Assembly: GCA_028564705.1 (NCBI GenBank) | Contig: JAPXFQ010002085.1 | Span: 490,501-554,500, forward strand | Direction of reading: 5' to 3' | From: Apricaphanius iberus | Taxonomy: Eukaryota; Chordata; Actinopteri; Cyprinodontiformes; Aphaniidae | Length of the DNA stretch: 64,000 bases | Part shown: positions 11,301 to 21,312 of the stretch, one piece after another | Layout: the number at the start of each line of letters is the position of its first letter | Numbering within the stretch: the first letter of the stretch is position 1 | Translations under genes and position numbers: made by a program | Notes under the pieces: model-generated | Database searches by the model: none | Told to the model about the DNA's origin: nothing | What the model saw: the letters and a program-made list of their open reading frames with translations, nothing else

Positions 11301-13765
11301 AGATACATACATAACAGATAGACAGTTGAAAATACCTTAGGTTTTTTTTTACTGTATGTAATTTTTAAAGCCAAATAAGAATGCCAAAATATCTATTATA
11401 GATGACACTGTAATCTAATGTAAAATGGCAACATTTTCCAGCTGAGGAGTGCAGCGGTTTAACTGTAGTTGACCTCTAACAACCAATGTCATGTATCAAC
11501 CATCAGTATTTTTAGTAAGGGGGGATTTCCTCAACCTTCTTTAACCCTGCTGTATATTTAAATTATGCAGATTATAATTCTAACTTAATACATTTTATTG
11601 TTAAAAAAGAAATCAAGAAAAACAAGGAAAAAAATGTAGTTCAGCCTGTGTGTTTCATGTTTGCTGGTTTTTTTTTTTTCTTCTGTCAAGGAAAGGAGCT
11701 CTCTCTTTGATCAGTTTGGTTTTAAGTTGTCTCTAATTTCATTCTTTCCTCCTCTGTTGAGTCCTTTTAAGACGTTGCTGTGTTATTTATCTTGTGGTGA
11801 TTTGTGCCGTGTGCTTCTTCTTGTTTAGAGACCAGAGTAGAGTAGAGGCCATGTTGTTTGTCTTTTTGTCAATCAGTTCTTTGGGGTCTGAGCACTTGAG
11901 TTGCTCAAAGTGAACAGAACATGACATAAGGCTCTTTAACTAGGCTAACAGGATCAAACTACAGCATTCATCGCTACCAAACTATACATAATTAAATATT
12001 AAGTATCTAAATGAAGAACAACATTAAGAAATATATAAAAACTGATAATTTGTGTAACATTCCTGTAGAATAAAATATACTGTATACCTAAGGTAAATAA
12101 AGCTGAAATAAAAGGACATTTGAATAATTCATAGGTATCACTTTTTTAATAAACTCACTGTACATAAGTGCCCTATGTAACGCTCAGCTCAGTTATTATT
12201 ATTTGCCATTTTAAAATAAAAATAACAAAAAACAGCAAAAATAAATCAGGATTTTCCCCTCACTAATTAAGAACTCAATGATCTTCAAACATCCTTGACA
12301 TGAGGAGACATGGTACGGTCGAGTTAAATTAAAAAGAATATTTAAAATCACACCATCACCAACTTAAGAGTAAAATTTGCAAAACACAAAAGATGTGTAA
12401 GTTAAGTTTTGGATAAAAGAGTTTTAAATTGCCTGACCATTGTCCCCCTGTCAGGCAAATTGTGTTAACTACTATCCACTGCACATTATTCCAAACAAAG
12501 TAAGGAATAATGATGCTCTCTTCCGACTGTTCTTTGTCTTTTTTTACTTTTTATCTTTATTTGTTAATTGTCTAAGTAGCCTGGTGAACTCCTGATCTAT
12601 TTAACACACTGAAGGGTGTTTAAACTCTCTCTGAGCCGAGGTGATTAACGCTGAGCTGAATCTGTGTGCTCGTCAGTGTAAATAGTTTATGCAGGTGACA
12701 CTTATTACGGCCAAGGCCGTTTCGGATAACTGAAGGGAAAAAATTCCTCTGAACTCAGAGGCTTTTTTTCCGGGTTTTGATTTAAGCTAAAGTCGCAATT
12801 TGTGTGAAGGTAAGCATCTTAATTTATGCACTTTTTTGTTGTTAGGATTTTTCTGAGGACAATGCGAGACGATGAAGCTAAAGTTGCACATTTTTGTGTT
12901 GCCTTGTGTAGTCAAATGATGAAATGTCTTTTTATTAGGATTCTGCATTTAGAGTTAATCTACAATGCTTAAAACCACGAAAACTATTCCCACAAAGAAC
13001 AGTGAGATATAAACTATCTAGCTGTTTTGGTGGGCTTCTGATACCAAGATTTTGACCAGTTTGCACTTTGGGTGACATCGTATTGCCCTCACTCAACGCT
13101 CAGATCCCTTGCCTGCAAATACACAATTTTTGAAGAGTTTAACTTGAGCAAAGGGAAAACTGATTGATCCAAAGTGACCAATCAGGGCTGACTATTCCTC
13201 ATGGCTCTACCTTAAATTCACAAAGACCAAAATTTAGTATTCTACAGCTCTACAATATTTGTCATTTAGTTTTATTTAATCCCAAAATGTAACTGGCACT
13301 TGTGCTGCATCCTATTTCCAGTCTGATTTAGCAAACATGGGAATATTTAACCGAAAGAGAAACTTTGGGAACGCTGGGGGGGGGGGGAAGTAGATGCACA
13401 AGGATAACAAGGCGCTGGAATGGTCGAGAAGACTAACTGTTAAGAGAAGACCTTCTAGTATTATTGAAAACATGTCCGTAGATTTTAGATGTGCTTCACA
13501 TCAATAAATAGAAGAGAAAAAAAAATGATAACCTGTATATTTTTGTGATGTGTATCATACAAGTGTGCTCCAACAATAATGTCCATTTGTGTAAATGTAT
13601 TTATTTCACATTGTATATATTGTTCATTGCAAAAAGAGAGACCTATGATTCTGTAACTTAAACTATTATGGGTTAAAACATCACATGTGTTACTCCAAAC
13701 TATGCCTTTCAGGATTATTACTGTAGAGCAATATCAATTAAAACCAGGCTTCCAGTTTTGAAATC
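8383..13765 (+). other. esrrg: Probable esrrg 3' UTR and downstream sequence
   Basis: About 5.4 kb after the esrrg stop without a credible coding exon or recognised transposon. Nuclear receptor genes of this group have long 3' UTRs, and several AATAAA/ATTAAA signals occur (for example near 12100, and ATTAAA at 13737-13742). The true end is not decidable by eye. A run of homeodomain-like ATTAGC/TAATTA words sits near 10990-11040. I only note it. Confidence 0.5.
13737..13742 (+). other. esrrg: Candidate distal polyadenylation signal ATTAAA
   Basis: ATTAAA lies at the end of the long repeat-free stretch downstream of esrrg and just before the first intergenic MITE. It is followed within 30 bases by GT/T-rich sequence (TTGTCTCTGATTTATT). 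Placement by context only. Confidence 0.3.
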
Positions 13766-13810
13766 AGCCTCTTGTCTCTGATTTATTATTTGTTCATAAC
13801 ATCACATAGC

Positions 13811-14010
13811 AGGTGTTCCCATGTCCTGTCCTGGAAAGCTACTATTCTGCAGCTTTTAGATTCATTACATCTCCAGTAAACTTGAATCAAATGAATGGGT
13901 CACTCCCAGGCCTCTGCAGAGGTGAATGGGTGAATGCCGAGGGAGGGAATTCAGGTGTGCCGGGGCCGGTATGCATCTAAAAGCCACAGGAGGATAGTTC
14001 TAGCCCCCCC
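13811..14010. mobile_element. Palindromic MITE-like repeat A (hAT-type, decayed)
   Basis: An imperfect long inverted repeat. The left arm 'GCAGCTTTTAGATTCAT' (about 13846-13862) pairs with the complement of 'ATGCATCTAAAAGCCAC' (about 13971-13987), and both inner arms contain a GAATCA/GAATTC-type segment. This is the layout of the abundant fish 'fold-back' MITEs. Ends are approximate, and no target-site duplication could be fixed. Confidence 0.5.
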
Positions 14011-14020
14011 TGTGCAAGAG

Positions 14021-14221
14021 CAGTGTTTCCAAACCCCAGTCCTCAAATCACACTTCCATGTATATTTTAGATATTTCCAATGCTTTACGCCTGCCTCAGA
14101 TGAAAGCAGTTCAGCAAAACCCTTTAAATCAACCATCCCCTGAAATGAGGTGTATTGAAGCAGGGAAACATCTAAAACATGCAGGGCAGTGTTCCTTGAG
14201 GAGCAGGGTTGAAAAACACTG
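14021..14221. mobile_element. Palindromic hAT-type MITE B
   Basis: Terminal inverted repeats: the left end CAGTGTTTCCAAACCCCAGT pairs with the reverse complement of the right end, CAGTGTTTTTCAACCCTGCT. Both are followed by CCTCAA. The flanking 8 bases are TGCAAGAG (14013-14020) and TGCTAGAC (14222-14229), 6 of 8 identical, as expected for an aged hAT target duplication. There is no coding capacity. A sister copy lies at 17474-17663. Confidence 0.7.
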
Positions 14222-14229
14222 TGCTAGAC

Positions 14230-15440
14230 TTATATACACACAGAAAGAAGGCAATTGTTCTGATGTCTGTTTGAGCAAACTCTTGTCCAATATGCAATAG
14301 ATATGACAGTAAATATGACAAACACTGCATTACAGTGGTAATTTATAGTGTTTTTGGACTACACATGGAAGCTTCTTCCATTTGGAACCCCCAAGCAGCC
14401 CAAAGTGACTAATTTTACTTACCCCGATAGTGATCATGTATACATACTCCAGCGTTACCTTGCCGCTATGGGTGGCTAACTACTAAACAATCTATATGAC
14501 CAGTTTTCAAACATTGTATGGTGTGAGATTACGGACAAAAATTAAGACTATTGAAAAGCCAGAGGAATCTCTGGGTGGCTAATAGATTGACTACTATATT
14601 GAACAGGACATCAGTCGTCAGAGTCCATGCTCTGTGACAAAAAACAACTAGCTTATTGCCTATGTTTTAATGTTTATTTTTTTCATTTCATTAAATATAT
14701 TTTATTCCATAGTTCTTTTTTTAAAGCAACAGCTCCCCCACCCTCATTCCACTCCTTCGCCTTCTTACATGGGATGAAGAGGGCAGATATTTAATGTAGC
14801 ATATAGCCGTGAAAGGTTTTAAGAAGCTTTTCCCTAAGAGGGGGGAGCCCTGACCTGCAGGCAAATATTTTTCAACTAGATGTCTTAAGAAGGTATTAGT
14901 GAAGCGAATCATTTTTTATGGCCTTCTTGCACACTTTTCTTCTCACTCTGCTGTTTAAGCTGCTGCCCGCTCACTCAGCCCTCTGCACAGATGTTTTATT
15001 TTACTTGGTTGCTTTTTGGAGTTCATTTGTTTTATTTTATTTTTGATTGATTATTATGATATAATAAAAACTACTTGAGCATTTCAGTTGCTATGGGCCT
15101 CTTATCGTTAACCTTGTGGAACATGTGTTAGAGTGGGTTCCACATGCTGCATCGCTAATGCCCACTTTATCTCTTATTTTTTTCCTCTCCCTGGCTTCAT
15201 CTGGATTTCTCCTCACATCTCTGCTTCTCCAAGTATCTTTTGTATCTTTTGCCTGCTTCTTTCTCATCTCTTTCTGCTTTCTGTTTACTCCTTTATTCAC
15301 TAAGAATAATTTTTACATTTCTCTCAAAAATATAACATTGAAACAGGTCCAAGAGTATAACCCAGACATCTCTCTCGTTAGTTCCCTTTCCAAGCCAATT
15401 CTGTCCCAGGAGGCATAATATTCAGTTAGGTTTAGCACAT
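14230..15440. other. Intergenic, nothing recognised
   Basis: No exon with conserved content, transposon end or RNA gene seen. There is a pyrimidine-rich patch at 15165-15300. Confidence 0.5.
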
Positions 15441-15803
15441 TTAGCACCTCATTTACAAATTTTGCTTACACCTAAACCAGGGTTCTGAAGGTGGCGTAAG
15501 TCACTTTGTACACAAACTTTGAGATTTATAAAAAAAATCATGAGAGAAAAATGTGACATACCTTACTCAAGCTCTAATCCTTGATTATGCACATTTTGGA
15601 CACAGGGAAACTGGCATCACAATTTGTGAAATGAAAACATTGTGAAATTAAGTCACATCACACACAAGCAAAACCAACAGTCATCCCCCATGACTGTAAC
15701 GGAACTAAGTTTAAAAATAAAAATATTTTGCATTTGAGAGTTATATCATAGAACATCCCTTTGTATGTCTTCAAATTGTGTTTCAATTGCACTTATTTGT
15801 GTA

Positions 15804-16060
15804 TTAATTGTGATAAGGTGTGTAGCAATACGTGCTATTACCAAGAAGAAATATAAATACTTTTATGGCAGTGGTGCATAATGCTTCACAATGGATGCCC
15901 CCACCTGTGGCAGACACACTCTGACAGTAGCATGCCAGCTTCCTCTTTGCCTTCACTTTCAGTTCAGACCACTTCTTTTTTATCTCCAACTCAGATTTAT
16001 CTGTCGTATTCAGAGCGTTCATTACTGTAACAATGTTGTGACACTTGAAAGCCTTCCCTT
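15804..16060 (-). pseudogene. Myb/SANT-like protein remnant of a PIF/Harbinger transposon
   Basis: On the minus strand a short open frame contains 'NALNTTDKSELEIKKKWSEL' then KVKAKRK and QSVSATGGG. I recognise this as the Myb/SANT-like DNA-binding protein that PIF/Harbinger transposons carry beside the transposase (family form: EVKKKWSDLKVEAKRR...VSATGGG). In the family it binds transposon ends and helps nuclear import of the transposase. Only ~70 residues remain. No transposase is visible nearby, and Harbinger-like termini follow at 16241 and 17314. Confidence 0.6.
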
Positions 16061-16240
16061 TATTTTTGATTGCCTAGCTGTGAGCCATGAATAAAATTAT
16101 GTTTCTGTGCCTCAATCTCAACCACAAGCATCCCGATTTTAGTCTCAGAGATATCTCGTTTTCTCAACTTGTCTGTTGCCATGGTTAATCATGACATTCT
16201 ACAGATGAGCCGGTTTATGTATATGCAGAATACTCATCAG

Positions 16241-17314
16241 GGGTCTAATTTATAAAACTTTGCGTGGAATCCTTATAAAAACTGTGCCTCAGTTCAAATT
16301 GTTTTTACTTAGGCCTAGTATCCTTTAGATATATAAAACTGGGAGTACACACAGCTGCATGCAATTTCCACTTCAAAAATCAAATTTTTCCTACAAATGT
16401 GTACATGGGGTTTTCGGATCCTATCCAACCTTCCATACCCCCGATTTTTACCATTAACAGTTAATGCAAAGTTCCTAGTGAATATTTTGTGTAGATGTAG
16501 GTTGGTATGGGGCATTTCACAGTTTAGCATGGCAACCGAGAGGCAGACAAAGCGCAAGGTGGAGGCATTGAAAACCATTTTATTTCAATCAATCAATTAA
16601 TCAATCAATCAATCAATCAGTGTTTATCTATATAGAGCTTTACTTAGCCAAACACTGTCTAAAGTGTTTCACATTAAAAGACAAAAATATAGTTAACAAT
16701 AAAAAAATGTGTAAAACAAAGTAAAAAGATTAAAGTAAAAAAATTGGGGGCACATTTCTGCGAGAGATTTCTTAAATGCAACATATTTTCATTCATATCT
16801 ATATTTCTTCTTAGTTCAAGATGGGATTGGGGGCTAGCTGTTAGTTTTGTGTTCCTGTGTAAGCGAAACTCTAAAAGTAAAAAAAAAAAATTGGCCTATA
16901 TTCACAATTTTGCCAACTCACTGGCTGCTCTGCTAGTGTCCTCTTTGTCCAAAATGTGCGTAAACAAGGTCCTTGGTGTGCTTAAAGTTCCGCACATTTC
17001 CCCCCACATTTTTTCTATAAATCCCAAAGTTGGCATAGAAAGTGGCTTTCACAGTTTTCATAACCCGCTTTGTATGAAGCAAGCTTCATAAATGAGATCC
17101 CGGGTACTTTGCATTGACAATTTATGGCAGAATGTGGGTGTGAATGAGGTGGTGATTCAAAATCACCTGAATACCTTTCTAAAGAAGGTGTGATTTAAAA
17201 AGCAAAATTGTTTAGCTGTGTGTTCCCAGGCTTTTGTAAATCCAAATATTTATTTTGCTGAGCTTGAATAGACTTTTAGTACAAATTCTGCGCAAAGTTT
17301 GCTAAATGAGGCCC
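16241..17314. mobile_element. PIF/Harbinger-like non-autonomous element
   Basis: The left end GGGTCTAATTTATAAAACTT (then TGCG) pairs with the right end read on the complement, GGGCCTCATTTAGCAAACTT (then TGCG). Both are flanked by CAG (16238-16240 and 17315-17317), a 3-bp target duplication as Harbinger elements make. The preferred site is usually TWA, so CAG is slightly unusual. It contains a LINE-type tail (16583-16740). Another Harbinger-like end at about 17080-17103 (TCATAAATGAGATCCC) suggests nesting. No coding sequence is intact. Confidence 0.6.
16583..16740 (-). mobile_element. L2-like LINE 3' tail with (TTGA)n end
   Basis: On the minus strand the sequence reads towards AAAGCTCTATATAGATAAACACTG and ends in TTGA repeats ((ATCA)n on + at 16583-16619). 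I recognise this as the 3' tail shape of L2-type fish LINEs. It is heavily 5'-truncated and nested in the Harbinger-like element. Confidence 0.5.
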
Positions 17315-17473
17315 CAGAAGACTCATACATTTGATCTCCTTTGCTTTAGGCTGCAACTTACTCTGAGCAAAATGCAACTTATGCACCAGCATTTCATCCA
17401 CCTGCAGATATAAGGATCTGTCAGATTGTTTACCTGAGTTTCAACCTATGAGGTAAATTCTAGCCCTCTGCGC

Positions 17474-17663
17474 CAGTGTTTCACAACCCTGGTCCTTGAG
17501 ACACACATTGCCCTGCAAGTTTTAGATGTTTCCCTGCTTTAACCCATCCGATTTAAATGACTCTAGTTCCGTAAAAGGATGTTGATAAGCCATCAAATGA
17601 AATCAGGTGTGCTGAAGCAGGGAAAATATCACAAACATGCAGGACACTGTGCCTTGAGGAGCA
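17474..17663. mobile_element. Palindromic hAT-type MITE C (right end lost)
   Basis: It starts CAGTGTTTCACAACCCTGGT. The right arm reads GTGCTGAAGCAGGGAAAATA and CATGCAGGACACTGTGCC, complementary to the left arm (GGTCCTTGAG...TTTCCCTGCTT). Same family as 14021-14221. The right terminal ~15 bases are replaced by unrelated sequence. Confidence 0.6.
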
Positions 17664-18559
17664 TACATGTACATAACAAAACAACCCCTTGGATTCTTGG
17701 GTCACAAGCTAACAATTCAAATAGGATTATTTCGTTATTCCCTCAAGTGTTGATTTTCAGTCTACTCATCCTCTAATGCACATTTTCAGTAGTGCCTTCA
17801 TTTTTATGGTGTTTTACACAATATTCAGCACTATTCCGCAAAAATGGTGCTGCCACATTCTTTAGAAATGCATAACATATTTATTTTCAGTGTCAAAGCT
17901 GTCAGAGTAATAGTTGGATGTCTTTGTTAAAACTGAAATCATTTCTATCTAGTGGACTGCTTACTGGGTTGGGGGAAAAAAGCCGAGATCCTATTTCTCA
18001 CCTCCTAATCCAGTGTGAACACGATGAGTCGTGAATGGTGGCCATTGTTGTTTCAGGCTATGTGACCGGCAAGGTGCTAATGTGAGGCAGTTTTGCACTG
18101 ATAATATGGGTGATATTTTTGTTAGCTGTTTTGGAGCTTTTAAGCCCTTATGTTCAACAGAGACAAACATAGAAACAAATTTTTAGATCTTGAGATTTGT
18201 CTAACAGCACCAGCTTTTTGTGTGTGTGAGGAGATTCTTCATGGTTCATGTTTCTTTTCTCAGCATATTCCCTGATATGTGGTGGAACTCCATTGGGTTT
18301 CACAGGCCTACTGAGTTAGACTAACTGTGGTAATGGCCTTTCATTGCATCCAGCTACCCGGGTATATACCTAGTATAAGGTGGATAAGAAGAATAACACC
18401 ATTATATTACAAATAAACTAATGCACAAATAAGACACAGATTAATATGTTTTTGCCCCCTTCCTTAATATTATTATTATTATTGCATGTTTAAATGTTTC
18501 AGATCATCAGGAAAATTTTAATATCAGTCCAAGACGACACAAAAAAATCTAAACCTATA
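17664..18559. other. Intergenic, nothing recognised
   Basis: I see no coding or transposon signal in this stretch. Confidence 0.45.
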
Positions 18560-19505
18560 TGGTACTGTGTGACAAAGGGATTTCCCACTAAACATAATAA
18601 CTGGATGGGCTGCCCTTAGCAGCAACAACTGTAATCAAGCATTTGCAATAACTTGCCGTTAGTCTTTTCCAGAATTGTTGTAGTTCAGAAACACTGGTAG
18701 GTCTTCCAGCATGAACCAGCTTTTTAAGGTCATGTCACAGCATCTCATTTGGATTCGGGTCAGGACTTTGACTAGGTCACTTTTAAGGCTTCGTTTTGTT
18801 GTCCTTCAGCCAATCAGAGGTGAGGTGTGCTTGCCAATGGTTTTTAGATCATTGTCCTGCTCCAGAACCCAGGTTTTTGGATCATTGTCCTGCTCCAGAA
18901 CCCAAGTTGGTTTCAGCTGGCCAGACATTCTCCTTCAGGATGTCTCTGATGGTAGATGGCAGGATTTCATGGTTCCATTTATCACAGCAAGTCTCCCAGG
19001 ACCTGAAGCAGCAAAAAGGCTCCAGACCATCATACTACCAACACCAAATGTAGCTTTTGGAATGACGTCACTTTTATGCCAGATGTCACACACTTTCCAC
19101 AAAGTTCAGCGTTTGTCTTGTCAGTCCAAAAAGTATTTTCCTGGAAGTCTTGGGGATTGTTAAGATATTTTCTGGCTAAATTGAGAAGAGCCACAATGTT
19201 ATTTTTGTTTAGCATTGGTTTCCATCTTCAAATTCTACCATGCGGGCTATTTTCTCTTTCTCATGGTGGAGACATGACCTCTGACCTTAACGAGGCAAGT
19301 GAGGCCTTTGGATGTTGTTGTGGGGTCTTCTGTAACCTCTTTAATGAGTCATCGCTGCCCTCTTTGGGTAATTTTGCTCAGCCAGCCACTCCTGGAAGAT
19401 TCACTACTGTTACATGTTTTCACCATTTTTGGTCAATTGATCTCACTGGAAGCCCAAAGCTTTAGAAATGGCTTTATAAAATTTTCCAGACTGATAGAGC
19501 TACAA
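18560..19505 (-). mobile_element. Decayed Tc1-like transposon with transposase remnant
   Basis: The whole stretch aligns in my memory to a common fish Tc1 (DD34E) element on the minus strand. The best preserved part is an open frame at 19030-19215 reading LNNPQDFQENTFWTDKTNAE. The family form is LNDPQDFWENTLWTDETKVE, so the first catalytic Asp survives but the following Glu has become Lys. Helix-turn-helix sequence precedes it at about 19220-19480. Stops and frameshifts show it is dead. A ~36-bp tandem duplication (ATCATTGTCCTGCTCCAGAA repeated) at about 18846-18905 arose inside the relic. Ends are approximate. Confidence 0.75.
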
Positions 19506-19507
19506 GT

Positions 19508-19715
19508 CAAACTCAAAAAATTTGAATATTGTGCAAAAGTAAAAAAAAGAAATATTTAAAAGTTGAAAGTAGTATATGATATGGACTCATTATATACAAA
19601 GCCCAATATTTCAAGCATTTGTTATAATTTTCATGATTATGGCTTAAAGCTTATAAAAACCACAAATTCAAAATATCAGAAAATTAGAATATTACATGAA
19701 ATCAATAAAAAAAGG
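19508..19715. mobile_element. Short mariner/Tc1-type terminal remnant
   Basis: 'AACTCAAAAAATTTGAATAT' at the left and 'CAGAAAATTAGAATATT' near 19676-19693 are the repeated terminal motifs of a common vertebrate mariner-like element as I recall it (AAAAAATTAGAATATTGTG). Only the end region survives, directly abutting the Tc1 relic to its left. Confidence 0.5.
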
Positions 19716-20940
19716 CTAACAACGAGGTAATAAGCAAAAAAAGAAAGAGAAATCAAGAAAAGAGCAAACGCTGTTGTATTTACAACACTGTACAGAATGG
19801 AAGAAAATTAACATAATGGAAATAATTTTAGTACTGAATAAATGTTTTCATGACACTACTTTAAATACTTGAATGTGCTAACATGTTATTGATGGACATA
19901 TTGCCTTCAGTTTGGTGTCTGAGGAAGAGTGTCCACTGCATATTACACCTACCATCTATCTTGCAGCTACTGGTGGGGGGATTTAAAGTGCCACTAATTC
20001 AATGGCCAGTGACACGTCAGACTATTTATTAAAGTACACTAACCTAATAAATGGCCCATAGAATGGAGAGTTAAAACATTTACTGTCCTAAGAGAGAGAT
20101 TGAGAGCAATATGTACAGAAAGAAATACAAGAAAGGGGAAGAGAAAAAAGACAGAGAAAGGGAAGAATGAGAATAAATGACCCATCGTATAGAGTTAAGA
20201 CATTAAAAGTGCAAATAGACAGCTGACCCTCATATATGGCTTGCACATGCAGCACAAATGCATGCAGTTACCAAAGCCACTTTACGCCTTATGTGAATAG
20301 ACTTTTAGTATGAGGGAGAGAAACAAGATGAAGAACTGGATGACACAAGAACATGGGATTTGAGCACCAAAAAAAAAGAGGTAACCAGAGAGCAGAGATC
20401 ATTGAATGGAGTTGAGTTAGAATAAGAAGGGTTTAAAAAAAGATAATGAAGAATAATGAAGGCATATGCAGAACACAGGATCTGCATAATTCCCATTCTA
20501 CAGATACAGTACTACTTTTAGGTGCCTTTCCTGAAAGATAGAAAGTACCCCTGGAACAGCGCTTCTGTGTTTTTTGTGTCTTCTGTCCTTTCTCATCCCC
20601 CAGTCAGCCAAAGCTGATGGCAGCTTATACTGAGAGAAAGTTTGCTGGTAGTTTTTCCCAGTGTCACCACATGCTTGCTTAGGAAAGTAAATAACTGCAA
20701 ATGGCTGGACCTCTTATAAAACATTTGGGAAACTGAATTATAATATAAATAGGATCAGATTTAAATATGGGTCATTGGATTTGAATCTGTTATATGACTA
20801 GATTGCATTGTGTTTATTTTATTATATATTTGTCTGGATATAGTGTCTTGTAAATTGTCGTAAAATACCATTAATTTGTAAATTGGGATTATAAATAAAC
20901 TAAATTTCATAAAAGATAAATACGTTTTCCTCACTGGAAT
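19716..20940. other. Intergenic, nothing recognised
   Basis: A/T-rich with a purine-rich stretch (20090-20170, GAGA/AGAAAG). No conserved exon or transposon seen. Confidence 0.45.
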
Positions 20941-20942
20941 AT

Positions 20943-21059
20943 GGTAAATGGTAAATGGCCTGTATTTGTATAGCGCTTTCCTTAGTTCCTACAGACCCCA
21001 AAGAACTTTACACTACATTCAGTCTTTCACCCATTCACACACACATTCACACACTATTT
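20943..21059. repeat. Common fish interspersed repeat ('GTAAATGGCCTGTATTTGTA' type)
   Basis: The landmarks 'ATGGCCTGTATTTGTATAGC' and 'CACCCATTCACACACACATT' belong to a repeat I recognise from many teleost genomes. Class uncertain. It is cut by the SINE inserted at 21074. Confidence 0.55.
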
Positions 21060-21073
21060 AGATATAGAATTCA

Positions 21074-21274
21074 GGGGCGTCATGCGGCGCAGTGGTTAGA
21101 GTGGGCACCCCATGTGCCGAGACTTTCGTCCTCAACGCGGCCGCTCCTGGTTCAAGTTCTGTCCCAGGCGTCCTTTACCGCATGTCCACCTCTCTCATCT
21201 ATCTGCCCTTCACAATCTACCCGCTGTCAATAAAGGCCACATTGGCCCAAAAAAACTTAAAACAAAACAAAAAA
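21074..21274 (+). mobile_element. tRNA-derived SINE (copy 2) with target-site duplication
   Basis: A tRNA-like head with an A-box region GCAGTGGTTAGAGTGGGC (~21089-21106) and B-box-like GGTTCAAGTTC (21149-21159). The body contains ACCGCATGTCCACCTC and the tail AATAAAGGCCACATTGGCCC ends in an A-rich run. It is flanked by AGATATAGAATTCA (21060-21073) and AGATATAGAATCA (21275-21287), an almost exact ~13-bp target duplication, which fixes the ends. Same family as 7195-7370. Confidence 0.85.
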
Positions 21275-21312
21275 AGATATAGAATCACACAACTAAGATT
21301 ACAAACCTAAAT

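Noticed and set aside
12745..12775. A CCTCTGA/TCAGAGG stem followed by a T-run, resembling a bacterial terminator
   Set aside because: Genomic context is clearly vertebrate; a short chance hairpin.
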